This document shows, piece after piece, positions 30,811 to 39,619 of a DNA stretch of 64,000 nucleotides. The notes below the pieces were generated by a model, which saw only the letters and a program-made list of their open reading frames with translations, made no database searches and had not been told where the DNA came from. Every line of letters begins with the position of its first letter. The stretch's first letter is position 1. Made by a program: the position numbers and the translations under genes. This DNA is from Leptospira biflexa. Its GTDB lineage: Bacteria; Spirochaetota; DYNZ01. The stretch covers positions 1 to 64,000 of the forward strand of contig DYNZ01000005.1 in the NCBI GenBank assembly GCA_020720805.1. Reading direction: 5' to 3'.

Positions 30811-31521
30811 TTAGAAAGAGTCGCGCGTCAAGGTGCCAGACAGGACAATACCGTCACCGGAGATAAAATCTCTGGGTTTCCCATCAATCCAGATCCTCAC
30901 TTTTTTAACTCCGGGTATCTGGGTTACAGTAAAAACCAACTGCCTGAATCTGCTCTGTAGGATATTTCTGCTTCCGTTTTCTACTAGAGCGCTGTTAAAA
31001 TCTAAGAGCAGCTCCTCCTTTTCCAGAATGTATCTATGTTGTCTCAGTTTGAGCCCTGGTGGCAACGCGGTTATGATACTCTTTTCCAGCTCATGCCTCT
31101 GAGGTCCGCGCATCAAAGCCTGCAGCAGTCGATCCAGATTGACCCTCTGCTCCCTGGTAAAACGCTGCACAGGTATCAACTCCACATCATCAGCTGACGA
31201 TGACTCTTGAAAAAAGTACAAGGATGGAGCTATTGCCACTAACTCCCCAATTGGTGGTTTGATCTGGTCTTTCTCTGGAGATTGCGCCTGTTTCATGGAC
31301 TCTTTTCGCGATGGCGTAAGATAGAGCTGGTAGAGGGAGTGCAAACCTATGCCAGCCAGAAAAACAGTCATAAACGATAGTACAAGTAGGAGTGTTTTTC
31401 CGCCAAATCTGCCGCTACTACCAGTAGAGGCTGAGCGCTTCCCGCCATTTCCGGCTTTACGAACCGGACTTTTTTTCACACTCCTCACTTGCTTTGGGGT
31501 GCTGGGTCGTTTTGGCGGCAT
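30811..31521 (-). CDS. Membrane-anchored GerMN-domain protein
   Basis: This 236-residue protein has a basic Pro/Ser-rich cytosolic N-terminus (about 1-40), one membrane helix (about 44-66) and a C-terminal GerMN domain (about 115-230: NLDRLLQALMRGP, ALPPGLKLRQ, LLLDFNSAL, FRQLVFTVTQIPGVKKVRIWIDG). GerMN domains occur in GerM and LpqB and are thought to bind cell-wall material or act as scaffolds; no enzymatic role is known. An AGGAGAGG site precedes the ATG. It is convergent with pssA at zero distance. Confidence 0.82.
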   Translation of the reverse strand: MPPKRPSTPKQVRSVKKSPVRKAGNGGKRSASTGSSGRFGGKTLLLVLSFMTVFLAGIGLHSLYQLYLTPSRKESMKQAQSPEKDQIKPPIGELVAIAPSLYFFQESSSADDVELIPVQRFTREQRVNLDRLLQALMRGPQRHELEKSIITALPPGLKLRQHRYILEKEELLLDFNSALVENGSRNILQSRFRQLVFTVTQIPGVKKVRIWIDGKPRDFISGDGIVLSGTLTRDSF

Positions 31522-31729
31522 CGCCTCTCCTTACTTCGTTCTTCTTGCTATCATTATCGGCCAAAGCCGGCATGGAGTTGATTCTCGTCGCTTCACAGCA
31601 AAAAATGCTAAAAACTTAAAAAACTTGTCGCTTTTTTGGCCTGCTTCGTTGTATGATTCATATCAATAAAGATGCCTGAATAGATATCAATTTCAGATGA
31701 AACAAGTTCACCAAAAATGGAGGAAATTC

Positions 31730-32719
31730 ATGACTTCAATCCAAAAACCTGGCTTTGCGCGCAGAGTTTTTCTGACCACCCTTCTGGCAATTAGCCTGAC
31801 TATCGGCAGCTCGTTCCCGGCATTTTCAAACCCGCTGTCAGATTACACCAGTATTGCTATATCGGATGGGTTTTCCGCCGTGAGCAGTGAGATGTCGACC
31901 TACCTGTCAGAGCGGCTCCCCTTTATGTCTGGCCTGGGCCGCAACGCCTATCGGGCGACCCTTCCAGGAGCGCTCGCGCCATTTCCTTCGATCATGATCA
32001 CAGCAGGAGCCGGTCTTGGCGTGATGGGAAATTTTCAAGATATTCAAGACGCTAGCAGTACAGTAACAGCGATCGGAACAGGAGATGTCAGCATGGACGC
32101 CCTTCCCTTTGTCGTCGGGCCCAGTCTCTATGTACGCGCAGCCCTGCCCTGGTTACCTGTCATTGGCGGTTTTGATTTCGGTTTCAAGTACATCCAAAAA
32201 GTCTCCCTGAGCACAGAGCAGATCGATTATGAGAACAGCGGCTTTGGATTTGATATCCGTTATGCCATTATGCGCGATATCCCCCTGATTCCTCTGCTTC
32301 ACCTCTCCTTGGCAGCCGGTATCTCCTATGACCAGTTAAATGGAAAATTAACAACAAAGGGAGCAATCTCCGGCGGCGGTTTCACCATCGATGGAAAGTT
32401 CGGCCCAGAGTGGAATATCAGCACTACGGATCTGTACCTGCAAGCCACAGCGAAAATTTTTATCCTCTCTGTAACCCTGGGCGGCTCTGTCGGACTACGC
32501 GGCGGCAGCACAGAAACAACCCTGAGCGGTACCGTTGCTGGTACTGGTACATCATTTGACCCTATCACCGTGAAAAAGGATGCCAGCGGAACGGATGTGA
32601 AATTCATGGCTGGAGTGGGACTCACATTCTTCCCCTTCCTCAGCCTCTATTTCGAAGGCAATATGAATGCAACAACCAATGATATCGCCGGTAGTGCGGC
32701 AGTCAATTTTGTGTTCTAG
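31730..32719 (+). CDS. Predicted outer-membrane beta-barrel protein, paralogue 1
   Basis: I place the start at 31730 because GGAGG lies 6 bases upstream; an in-frame ATG at 31697 lacks such a site. The 329-residue product has a signal peptide ending near FPAFSNP. Many alternating amphipathic strands follow (GFKYIQKVSLSTEQ, LSLAAGISYDQL, KFMAGVGLTFFPFLSLYFEG), and the C-terminus is Phe (NFVF), as in barrel proteins. Strand order and glycine-rich turns parallel the gene at 33095, so the two look like distant paralogues. No specific function is recognised. Element A copy 5 starts 9 bases after the stop. Confidence 0.72.
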   Translation: MTSIQKPGFARRVFLTTLLAISLTIGSSFPAFSNPLSDYTSIAISDGFSAVSSEMSTYLSERLPFMSGLGRNAYRATLPGALAPFPSIMITAGAGLGVMGNFQDIQDASSTVTAIGTGDVSMDALPFVVGPSLYVRAALPWLPVIGGFDFGFKYIQKVSLSTEQIDYENSGFGFDIRYAIMRDIPLIPLLHLSLAAGISYDQLNGKLTTKGAISGGGFTIDGKFGPEWNISTTDLYLQATAKIFILSVTLGGSVGLRGGSTETTLSGTVAGTGTSFDPITVKKDASGTDVKFMAGVGLTFFPFLSLYFEGNMNATTNDIAGSAAVNFVF

Positions 32720-32727
32720 TGCCACAA

Positions 32728-32832
32728 TATACTCGAAACACTTTGGTTCTCGGGTTTTATACTGGCTAAAGGGTGTGTCGACATCGCTGGCATTGCCTTG
32801 CGATATCCGAAAACCAAAATGCCTTTAGTATA
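32728..32832 (+). repeat. Element A copy 5, complete and uninterrupted
   Basis: A 105-bp copy from TATACTCGAAACACTTTGG to GCCTTTAGTATA, in the forward orientation. It starts 9 bases after the stop of the first barrel gene, so it lies in that gene's 3' untranslated region. Its near-identity to the copies at 7183-7287 and 24775-24879 suggests recent spread. Confidence 0.9.
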
Positions 32833-32880
32833 GTTCCCAATTAATAAATCATTCCTTGTTCTAATGCATCAATATCGAGG

Positions 32881-32931
32881 GCAGCGCTGGCGCGCTGCTC
32901 ACATTTTCACTTTATTGCACTACCAAAGTGC
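32881..32931. other. Two hairpins in the spacer between the two barrel genes
   Basis: GCAGCGC (32881-32887) pairs with GCGCTGC (32892-32898) around a 4-base loop. GCACT / AGTGC follows at about 32917-32931. No T-run follows either on the plus strand, so they are at best a weak terminator. The remainder of 32833-33094 shows nothing recognisable. Confidence 0.45.
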
Positions 32932-33094
32932 CTCTCCTTCTAACCTACCCTCTCTCCTTCATATCCATCGCGATAGGAAACCAACTTAAAAAAGTTTAAG
33001 GATAAAAAAAACTCTTTCCAATTCTGGGGGCTTTGTTGAAATTCAGAGGAGTTTTTTTCAAGTTTCGCGCATGCGCATAAAAAGGATACAAACC

Positions 33095-34168
33095 ATGAAA
33101 TCCAAAAAACAACTCCTTTTCCAGGCTCTCTTGTTTCTCCTGCTTTTTAGCAGCTCGATAGCTGTTCAGGCAGCCGGTATTTCCATCACACCTCGAAGTA
33201 TGAATAGCAATGATGAGACCCTTGCCAACGGACTTAAGGGTATGTTTGGAGATACTACCAACTCCTTTGCAACCTTCTTTGTGGATAAATTTCTCACGCC
33301 AGAGGCGGATAACCTTGCCAAGACCAACGTTGTCGGCGCGCTCATGGGACACCCCTCCAGCGATGCGGCCATCCGCAGCGGTTTAACCCCTGGCTTTATG
33401 GTCGGCAGCACAGTCGGATTTGCCGGCGGTTTATCAGATGACGTAGTGTTGTCCTTGGGGGAGCGCACTGTAGCCTTTCCCCTTGCGGCTGGCGTTGCCG
33501 GGTTTAACCTGTATGGGGGCATCAATCTTGGGTTGTGGGGGTTTGGTCTGCCTAACTGGGATCTGGTCTACCATACCGGCGGCGGCAGTTTTAGCAAGCA
33601 ATTCGGCGATTACGAGATCAGCGGCAGCAGCTTCCGCACAGGCTTAACGGCCCGTTATCATATTATAGCTCCTTTCAGCCTTATCCTGGTGCGTTTTCTC
33701 GGCCTTTCCGCCAGTACAGGATATGCGATGCAGCATGTTGATTTCAAACTGAGCCGAACCGATACCCAGACCCTGTTTGAGAGCGACATCACCGCCTCCT
33801 CCATGACCTGGACCACGAAACAGACCATTGGTTTTGAAACTACCAGTCATGTCATACCGCTTCAATTGCAGACAGGTGTTCAGCTTCTCTTTTTTCTGAA
33901 TCTGCACGCAGGCGTAGGATATGCCTTGGCATTTGGAGACACAGAGGTGGGTTATAAAAATGAGGGCTATGTACAAACCTCTTTTACAAGTACACCGGCC
34001 ATTGCGGATGTGGTGTTGGATTATACAGGTAAATCATCAGGAAAAAATACACGCTACATCTTTGGCGGAGCTGAGTTGAATATCTTCCTATTTCACCTCC
34101 TCGTCGAAGCCATGTGGAACTTTGATAAGTCGGTTGGTCTAAGTTTTGGCCTCCGCTTTCAATGGTAA
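33095..34168 (+). CDS. Predicted outer-membrane beta-barrel protein, paralogue 2
   Basis: Start at 33095 (MKSKKQLLF) with AAGGA 8 bases upstream; an ATG at 33071 is in frame but lacks a site. The 357-residue protein has a signal peptide ending at VQAAG, a loop-like N-terminal segment, then amphipathic strands (YGGINLGLWGFGLP, GLTARYHIIAPF, LQTGVQLLFFLNLHAGVGYA) and the C-terminal sequence SFGLRFQW ending in Trp, as expected for a barrel. It parallels the upstream barrel gene in strand order. Function unknown; likely surface exposed. Confidence 0.72.
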   Translation: MKSKKQLLFQALLFLLLFSSSIAVQAAGISITPRSMNSNDETLANGLKGMFGDTTNSFATFFVDKFLTPEADNLAKTNVVGALMGHPSSDAAIRSGLTPGFMVGSTVGFAGGLSDDVVLSLGERTVAFPLAAGVAGFNLYGGINLGLWGFGLPNWDLVYHTGGGSFSKQFGDYEISGSSFRTGLTARYHIIAPFSLILVRFLGLSASTGYAMQHVDFKLSRTDTQTLFESDITASSMTWTTKQTIGFETTSHVIPLQLQTGVQLLFFLNLHAGVGYALAFGDTEVGYKNEGYVQTSFTSTPAIADVVLDYTGKSSGKNTRYIFGGAELNIFLFHLLVEAMWNFDKSVGLSFGLRFQW

Positions 34169-34185
34169 GTGATCTTCATAATTCA

Positions 34186-34221
34186 TTCCAGCCGGCCACC
34201 CTTTTTCCCTGCTGGCTGGAA
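34186..34221. other. Hairpin after the second barrel gene
   Basis: TTCCAGCC (34186-34193) pairs perfectly with GGCTGGAA (34214-34221) across a 20-base loop. It sits 17 bases past the stop of the gene at 33095 but is followed by A rather than T residues, so it is not a canonical terminator; it may protect the mRNA 3' end. Confidence 0.45.
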
Positions 34222-34367
34222 AAAACCCATCAACATCGCCCCATTCACACATAAACTCTTCTTTACTCCTTCTCTTTTTTAACCGATAAAAACAAGGGGA
34301 ACAGCCCGGAGAAAACTGATCTGTTCCAAAGCGGTATTTTAACAAGTTATTCCAGAAGGAGAAAAAA

Positions 34368-35393
34368 ATGAAACGCACAGGTTTATTCTTGGCAATCATC
34401 CTGGCTGCTGCGCTTTCCCTGCCAGCTCAGGAGAGCGGTCAGGTTGGTTCCGGTATACCCGTACATACAGAGGACAAAGACAGCACCAATCCTGATGCCA
34501 TCCAATTTCCATCAACGGCACGCGATGCCACACAAAAGCAGTCTCTATTCAAAGGGGTCGATAAAGATACCATGACCTACTATCAAATTGGGAAAGCAAG
34601 CTGGTACGGGAAGAGGTTTCATGGCAGAAAAACAGCCAGCGGCCAACGGTTTGATATGTACCAATACACTGCGGCTCACCGTACACTGCCCTTCGGTACC
34701 AGAGTCATGGTTCGCAACCTGGATAGCGGAAAAGAGATTACTGTTACCATCAATGACCGCGGCCCCTTTCAGGAAAACAGGATTCTAGATCTCTCCTATG
34801 CCGCAGCTGTTTCCCTCGGATTTGCTGAGGATGGGATAGCGAAGGTGGGTATGATCATCATCGATTCCAGCCCGATCCAGAGTGCGGATACCACAGGAAA
34901 TAAAAATGTTCGCCTCAATCTCATGGATCAGGACAATCTACCCCAACAGAAGCCTGAACAGCCAGTAAAGGATACCACAGCCAATGATAGTGATGATCCC
35001 TTCCGTAAATGGGAAAAAAACGGGAAAACCCAGGAAAATCCCAAGGATCGCAGCGCATTAACTCTACGCGAAGAGAACACTCCTGAGCCCAAAAACCAAA
35101 CCAAGGAAAAATTTTCCTTTGATGATACAAAAGAGGATCGTGATAACCAAAAACCAGAAGTAGCCCCCAGATCGGACTCTCTGACCTTGCAGGTCGGCTC
35201 TTTTCAGGTGATGGACAACGCTCGACGCATGAAAGTTGATTTGGAAAAGAAATTCCATCAGCCTGTCTATATTCAGAAAAAAAAGGGATGGTTCAAGGTG
35301 ATGCTGGGCTCCTTTCCAGATAAAAGCGAAGCCAAAAAGTTACAACGTCAACTTAAAGAGAACGGCATCAAAGCCTTTCTCAAAAAGTTGTAA
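34368..35393 (+). CDS. rlpA: RlpA-like lytic transglycosylase with SPOR domain
   Basis: This 341-residue secreted protein has a signal peptide (ending near LPAQES), an RlpA double-psi beta-barrel at about 70-165 (ASWYGKRFHGRKTASGQRFD, AAHRTLPFGTRVMVRN, VTINDRGPF with the catalytic Asp) and a charged linker. A C-terminal SPOR domain follows at about 270-341 (TLQVGSFQVMDNA, KVMLGSFPDKSEAKKL). SPOR binds denuded septal glycan; RlpA cleaves it. There is no lipobox Cys, unlike E. coli RlpA. A strong GAAGGAG site supports the start, and a 7-bp hairpin (GGAACAG / CTGTTCC, 34298-34327) lies in the leader. Confidence 0.92.
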   Translation: MKRTGLFLAIILAAALSLPAQESGQVGSGIPVHTEDKDSTNPDAIQFPSTARDATQKQSLFKGVDKDTMTYYQIGKASWYGKRFHGRKTASGQRFDMYQYTAAHRTLPFGTRVMVRNLDSGKEITVTINDRGPFQENRILDLSYAAAVSLGFAEDGIAKVGMIIIDSSPIQSADTTGNKNVRLNLMDQDNLPQQKPEQPVKDTTANDSDDPFRKWEKNGKTQENPKDRSALTLREENTPEPKNQTKEKFSFDDTKEDRDNQKPEVAPRSDSLTLQVGSFQVMDNARRMKVDLEKKFHQPVYIQKKKGWFKVMLGSFPDKSEAKKLQRQLKENGIKAFLKKL

Positions 35394-35413
35394 GCAGTCC
35401 CTTTCCTGCGAAT

Positions 35414-35441
35414 AAAAAAAGCTGCCAAGGCAGCTTTTTTT
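35414..35441. terminator. Bidirectional Rho-independent terminator
   Basis: AGCTGCC / GGCAGCT with a 2-base loop is flanked by seven A and seven T residues. It can end rlpA on the plus strand and the 199-residue gene on the minus strand. Confidence 0.9.
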
Positions 35442-35487
35442 ATTCCATCTTGTAAGGAAAAACCCTTGATCTCATGCAATCAAAGAA

Positions 35488-36087
35488 CTAATCCTTCCTT
35501 CGATCCTTTCGTACATTAATACGTAAGGCAAAACCGGGAAGCTTCGGCGTAAGCGACTCGCGGATCTCATCGATTTGGCGATACATCTCATCCGATATCT
35601 CATTGGCAAATACATCCACCTGATAATCCAGCTTAAAATCAATATTTTCCACATTTTTCAATTTAGAAAGCCGCTGCTGCAAATCAAGGCGCAACTTTTC
35701 ATACTGCCCTCCGCTGAGATTAGCACCGGTGGCAAATAGCCCGGAGCTTCCGGTTGCGGCTGCTTTTTTTTCCGGTTTCTCGACATCTATGCTATCTTTG
35801 ACCATCGGAGCAGCCTGAGAGGGGATCATTTCTGTTGAGCCGGACTGGGACTCTGGATTTCTCTGCATAAGATAACTTTCGAGCACTTTTTCAAAATGAA
35901 AGCGAAAACCGTCATACAGAATGTAGTGCCTTGCCAACTCCGCTTGCAGCTCCTCGATCGAAAAATTTTCAGATATCTGATTTAGAGATAGGCGCACCTC
36001 GCCTTCGTTCACACCTTCGAGTACGACCATAAGTTCTCGAAGTAGAGTTTGATAACACTCCGTTGATTTATGGTATAACTTTTTCAT
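35488..36087 (-). CDS. Hypothetical protein, unrecognised
   Basis: A 199-residue soluble protein that I do not recognise. Residues 1-75 are helical with acidic patches. Residues 80-120 are low complexity (Ser/Pro/Ala). Residues 125-199 hold a helix (YEKLRLDLQQRLSKLKNVENI) and an alternating strand region (DFKLDYQVDVF, GFALRINVRKD) ending in basic residues. No signal peptide or membrane segment. It shares the terminator with rlpA and is divergent from the DUF218 gene, with an 81-base gap. Codon use looks like its neighbours. Confidence 0.7.
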   Translation of the reverse strand: MKKLYHKSTECYQTLLRELMVVLEGVNEGEVRLSLNQISENFSIEELQAELARHYILYDGFRFHFEKVLESYLMQRNPESQSGSTEMIPSQAAPMVKDSIDVEKPEKKAAATGSSGLFATGANLSGGQYEKLRLDLQQRLSKLKNVENIDFKLDYQVDVFANEISDEMYRQIDEIRESLTPKLPGFALRINVRKDRRKD

Positions 36088-36168
36088 CGATCAAACCAGT
36101 CCTTTTTTTTATTCTTGGCATAAGAGCCGCCTTCCTGTTCCTCTGTTCTGGATCGGAAACGTGGAGAG

Positions 36169-36816
36169 ATGATATCGCAACAATTTCGTATGAAAAAAAA
36201 GCACTCAAAAATTTCCTGGTTTTTACGATATCTCTTTCCCCTCTCTGTTAGCGCTCTTCTGATAATCGCAATTTTCGATATTCAGAGATGTAAAAATCAG
36301 AAATACCAAATCCGAGATCCGCATCAAGTGGGAGTTGTATTCGGTGCTGCGGTAAAAAGCTCTGGCAGGCTATTTGGCGCGCTGCTCTACCGAACGAATA
36401 CAGCCATCCACCTATACAAAGTCGGAAAAATAAAAAAATTACTCTTTTCAGGATCAGATCAGGGATACTCCGGTATCGGTGAAACAGAAGCGATGCGCAT
36501 TCACGCCCGTCGCAGCGGGGTTCCTGAAAAAGATATTCTACTCGACCGCTACGGTCACGATACCCAAAAAAGCATTGCCAACACGCAAAAAATCGTATCG
36601 GCTCAAACGCTATCCCAAAAGGAGATGCAACATATCCTCTTTATCAGTCAGGGCTATCACCTGGCAAGAATCCGCTTTATTGCGCGCCGCTATGGATTCT
36701 CAGGAAAAATTTTTGCTGCCCAGGATGAAATGCCCCTGGAAAAACAGCATTTTTTTGAGTTTCGAGAGATATTTGCCTATCTGTTTGATCTCCTGTTTGC
36801 CTGGCCTCAACATTAG
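36169..36816 (+). CDS. SanA/YdcF-type DUF218 membrane protein
   Basis: This 215-residue protein has one N-terminal membrane helix (about 20-40) and a DUF218 domain: VVFGAAVKSSG, LYRTNTAIHLYKVGKIKKLLFSG, GETEAMRIHARRSGVPEKDILLD and ISQGYHLARIRFIARRYG. The pattern matches SanA, which protects the envelope barrier in enterobacteria, better than YdcF. The protein is probably inner-membrane with the domain outside. A second start at 36190 (MKKKHS) is possible. It overlaps the convergent dehydrogenase-like gene by 4 bases. Confidence 0.85.
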   Translation: MISQQFRMKKKHSKISWFLRYLFPLSVSALLIIAIFDIQRCKNQKYQIRDPHQVGVVFGAAVKSSGRLFGALLYRTNTAIHLYKVGKIKKLLFSGSDQGYSGIGETEAMRIHARRSGVPEKDILLDRYGHDTQKSIANTQKIVSAQTLSQKEMQHILFISQGYHLARIRFIARRYGFSGKIFAAQDEMPLEKQHFFEFREIFAYLFDLLFAWPQH

Positions 36817-37979
36817 AAAGCGGCTATTAACAAAGTCTCCATCTCATCCTTGTTGAGATGTCGGGGCGTGCTCTGCAAAAAATGGTATTTTGACGCAATC
36901 ATAGCAAATTCGGTAAAATCACCTTTCGATAGTCCCAAGTCCGAAAGCCTTACAGGTAGATTCACCTCGCTGTATAGCTTTCTGACCCCCTCAACAGCTT
37001 TAATCGCCGCTTCAATTACAGTAATATCCTTTATATCCACCCCCTCCAGCACCTTAGCAATCTGCACATACTTACCAGGAGAGGCTGTAAGATTGTACTC
37101 CATCACATGGGGCAACATGATAGAAAGAAGGATATCCTCTGAAATACCCGTAAAACTATTAATAGCCATAGCAAGCGCCAGAGAACTTCCCAGAAAGCTA
37201 TTGGCATAGGCCATACCAACAAGAATACTGGAGAGCGACATAGTGCTGCGCAAATTTACAGCCTTTGGTTCGCTGACCAACCGGGGAAGCGTTTTTGCAA
37301 CCATTTCGATAACCTTCAGCGCAAGGGTATTTGTGATATCATTTGACCCTCTGGCCAAAAGAGTCTCCACAGCAGCGGCCAGAATTGCCAGACCTGTAGA
37401 GGTGCTGAGCTCATTTTGTAGACCCACAGAGAAAACAGGATCGATGTAGGCCATAGCAGGATATAAAAATTCATGGGTTAGCATCTTTTTGGAACGGTCT
37501 TCCGCATCGGTCAGCCATATATGAGGTACTACCTCAGTACCGTAAACAGGATAGAGGGGCATCGTGATGCAGGTGACAGGGAGATGCTGCGGCACTTTGG
37601 TATGGGAAAGGTACTCGGAGCAAAAGCCATCATTGGTTAACAGCAGGGAGAGCATTTTTGCGGTATGCATACTCTCTACCCCACCTAGCCCCACAACGAC
37701 ATCACAATCTGTCTGGCGAATGAAGTAGGCTGCAGAATCAAGATCATCGCTATCCGGCTGCTGCTCGATATCGTCATAGAGAATAATACTGTTCAGCTCT
37801 CTTTCCAGTGTTGCCCGAATTTCGTACACCAGAGATGGGTCAGATATATCAGATTTGGTATGTACAATAACGATACGGTTGCCCCACTTTTTTATGACTG
37901 AGGCCAGATTTGCTAAAGAATCGGATTCATAGTGGATGCGGGTCGGCAGGAAAAATTGGATTGAGTTGTCAATAGCCAT
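36813..37979 (-). CDS. Iron-type alcohol dehydrogenase homologue lacking the metal site
   Basis: This 388-residue protein follows the group III alcohol dehydrogenase fold from end to end: VVVGLGGVESM at the NAD loop, YIDPVFS, TGLAILAAAVE, YANSFLGSS, IMLPHVMEYN, DLGLSKGDF. All four metal ligands seen in FucO are replaced. The Asp and His of TGVDALTHA become TGLAILAAA, and the His of VHGMAHPLG and of PHG become LALAMAINS and SED. The NAD-loop GGGS and the TTAGT stretch are also altered. The protein is intact and not a pseudogene, so a non-enzymatic or altered role is likely (inference). Confidence 0.8.
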   Translation of the reverse strand: MAIDNSIQFFLPTRIHYESDSLANLASVIKKWGNRIVIVHTKSDISDPSLVYEIRATLERELNSIILYDDIEQQPDSDDLDSAAYFIRQTDCDVVVGLGGVESMHTAKMLSLLLTNDGFCSEYLSHTKVPQHLPVTCITMPLYPVYGTEVVPHIWLTDAEDRSKKMLTHEFLYPAMAYIDPVFSVGLQNELSTSTGLAILAAAVETLLARGSNDITNTLALKVIEMVAKTLPRLVSEPKAVNLRSTMSLSSILVGMAYANSFLGSSLALAMAINSFTGISEDILLSIMLPHVMEYNLTASPGKYVQIAKVLEGVDIKDITVIEAAIKAVEGVRKLYSEVNLPVRLSDLGLSKGDFTEFAMIASKYHFLQSTPRHLNKDEMETLLIAAF

Positions 37980-38039
37980 AGATTACAGCCCTGCTTTGCT
38001 GTTATCCGTTATTTTGAGAAAAGGAGTGCCGCCGTTAAA

Positions 38040-38348
38040 TCAGCGGCCAAGAAACGAATCTGCAATTTTTTCGGCGACCTGATCAAGGACTTCGGTTTTC
38101 AGGTAGGTCTGGTCAAATTTCCCCTCAGCAATCAGCTGTTTGATCTGGTTAATCTTCTCTAGTCTGACCTCAGGAGTGGATTGAGCTATGCTAAAAGCTT
38201 TATCAATCTCCAAACGCTTTTTACCTTCGTTGGAAATCTCAACGGAGTCGCTTTTCGCAGAAAAATCGCTCTTATCCGAAGGCTCTACCTTGCTCTTTTC
38301 GCTAATTTTGCGAATTCTATCTAATGGATTTAATGGATTGATCATCAT
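38040..38348 (-). CDS. flgM: Anti-sigma-28 factor FlgM
   Basis: A 102-residue protein matching FlgM: a disordered charged N-terminus, SDSVEISNEGKKR, then STPEVRLEKINQIKQLIAEG and the C-terminal sigma-binding helix VLDQVAEKIADSFL. FlgM holds FliA inactive until the flagellar hook is complete. The start could be the second ATG at 38345. No other flagellar gene is in the window. A candidate sigma-28 promoter lies 25 bases upstream, which would make the usual autoregulatory loop. Confidence 0.9.
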   Translation of the reverse strand: MMINPLNPLDRIRKISEKSKVEPSDKSDFSAKSDSVEISNEGKKRLEIDKAFSIAQSTPEVRLEKINQIKQLIAEGKFDQTYLKTEVLDQVAEKIADSFLGR

Positions 38349-38372
38349 TTTTTGTAACCCTGCTCTTACCTA

Positions 38373-38400
38373 TTATCGCCAGAAACCGGCTTAGTATTTA
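38373..38400 (-). promoter_or_regulatory. Candidate sigma-28 (FliA) promoter of flgM
   Basis: On the minus strand TAAA (38400-38397) is followed after 16 bases by GGCGATAA (38380-38373), seven of eight bases matching GCCGATAA. The start of transcription would fall about 20 bases before the ATG. A perfect hairpin TTTAGGA / TCCTAAA (about 38397-38415) overlaps the -35 part. Confidence 0.55.
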
Positions 38401-38632
38401 GGACTTCATCCTAAATTTTACAAAAATCCCGCCAAATCTGACGCTATTGTTGGCATATTTTGAATGAATCAGATTCCCTGCCCTTAAAATGCCAACCTGC
38501 TCCTAAAATCTTCTTTCCTCTTTGTATCCTATCCAGTTCCCTATTACAATACTAAAATCGTCAATTCAATTGACACCCTGTATTTTTTTTTCAGAAATCT
38601 TTCAGTTTTTTATAAAAAATTTTCCTGGTCTG

Positions 38633-39340
38633 TTACGATTCTTTGTCCGATTTTTCTGGAATGACCTCAATCATTACGGCAAATTCTCCCTTTTCGACGA
38701 TTTGGATCTCCCCAGAAAGAAATGCCGATACCGATCCCCGGTAGTAACTCTCAAAACTCTTTGTCATCTCTCTGCCGATAAAAATGGTCATATCTCCAAA
38801 GATCTCTTGTATATCCGCCAGAAGAGCCTGAATCCGATAGGGCGATTCAAAAAGGATGATATGGACTCTCCGATCTGCCCACTGCTCCAGGCTTTTACGG
38901 CGCCTCCCCTTTTTCGGCGACAAAAATCCGAGAAACACGACTGGCTGTGGTACAAATCCTGAAACGGAATAAAGAGCCACAGGAGCAGAAACCCCAGGTA
39001 TGGGCAGGACAGGAATGGCTGCTTCATGACAGCGCTGCACCAGTAGCGATCCTGGATCTGAGACCAGGGGTGTACCGCTGTCCGTTATCAAGGCCCAATC
39101 TTCGCCTCTTTGCAATTTTTCTATGGCGATTTCCCCTTTTTGAGCCTGGTTGTGAGCATGAAACGAAACCAGATGCGCAGAAATTCCCAGGGTGTGGAAC
39201 AGCCGCCCTGATCTGCGCGTATCTTCGCATAACACCCCTGTTACCTGGGTCAAGACCTGCCGGGCTCGAATTGTGATATCTTCGGGATTTCCTATGGGTA
39301 CAGCTACGATATACAGGGTTCCTTTGCGGGATTCTTGCAT
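38633..39340 (-). CDS. rsmI: 16S rRNA (cytidine-1402-2'-O)-methyltransferase
   Basis: A 235-residue tetrapyrrole-methylase-fold enzyme. TLYIVAVPIGNPEDIT, CEDTRRSG, FHAHNQ, LITDSGTPLVSDPG, PIPGVSAPVAL and the later FLSPKKGRR block are all standard RsmI. It modifies C1402 in the ribosomal P site. GGAGAG precedes the ATG. Between it and flgM, bases 38349-38632 contain the flgM promoter candidate and AT-rich sequence without a gene. Confidence 0.96.
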   Translation of the reverse strand: MQESRKGTLYIVAVPIGNPEDITIRARQVLTQVTGVLCEDTRRSGRLFHTLGISAHLVSFHAHNQAQKGEIAIEKLQRGEDWALITDSGTPLVSDPGSLLVQRCHEAAIPVLPIPGVSAPVALYSVSGFVPQPVVFLGFLSPKKGRRRKSLEQWADRRVHIILFESPYRIQALLADIQEIFGDMTIFIGREMTKSFESYYRGSVSAFLSGEIQIVEKGEFAVMIEVIPEKSDKES

Positions 39341-39619
39341 GGCAAACTCTCCAAAAAGCGAGATTTTACCTCTCCCTAATTCCCTGTCAGCCTCTTTTTA
39401 CGCTCGCTTCTTTTTTTCGATAAAGAGAGCCACCACTCTTCTGTGACTTTTTCATACTATAGAGAAACAAGATCTGGAGAAAATTTGCTTTACAAATGGT
39501 AGAAAGCAAAAAGAGTACCCAAAGGATCGGGTCAGGGTTTCGGGCAGGTTTTTTTGCCTTCTCGTCCCTGTTAGCTCGTAATTATCATTATGATCAAACA
39601 AACTAAGGAGTAACATCCC

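Noticed and set aside
33006-33058. Hairpin AAAAAAACTC .. GAGTTTTTTT as a terminator of the first barrel gene
   Set aside because: The loop is over 30 bases and the stem is mostly A-T; too weak to call, and it lies nearly 300 bases past the stop.
34252-34289. ACCGATAA upstream of rlpA as a sigma-28 promoter
   Set aside because: The only TAAA lies 26 bases away instead of 15-16, so the pair does not fit.
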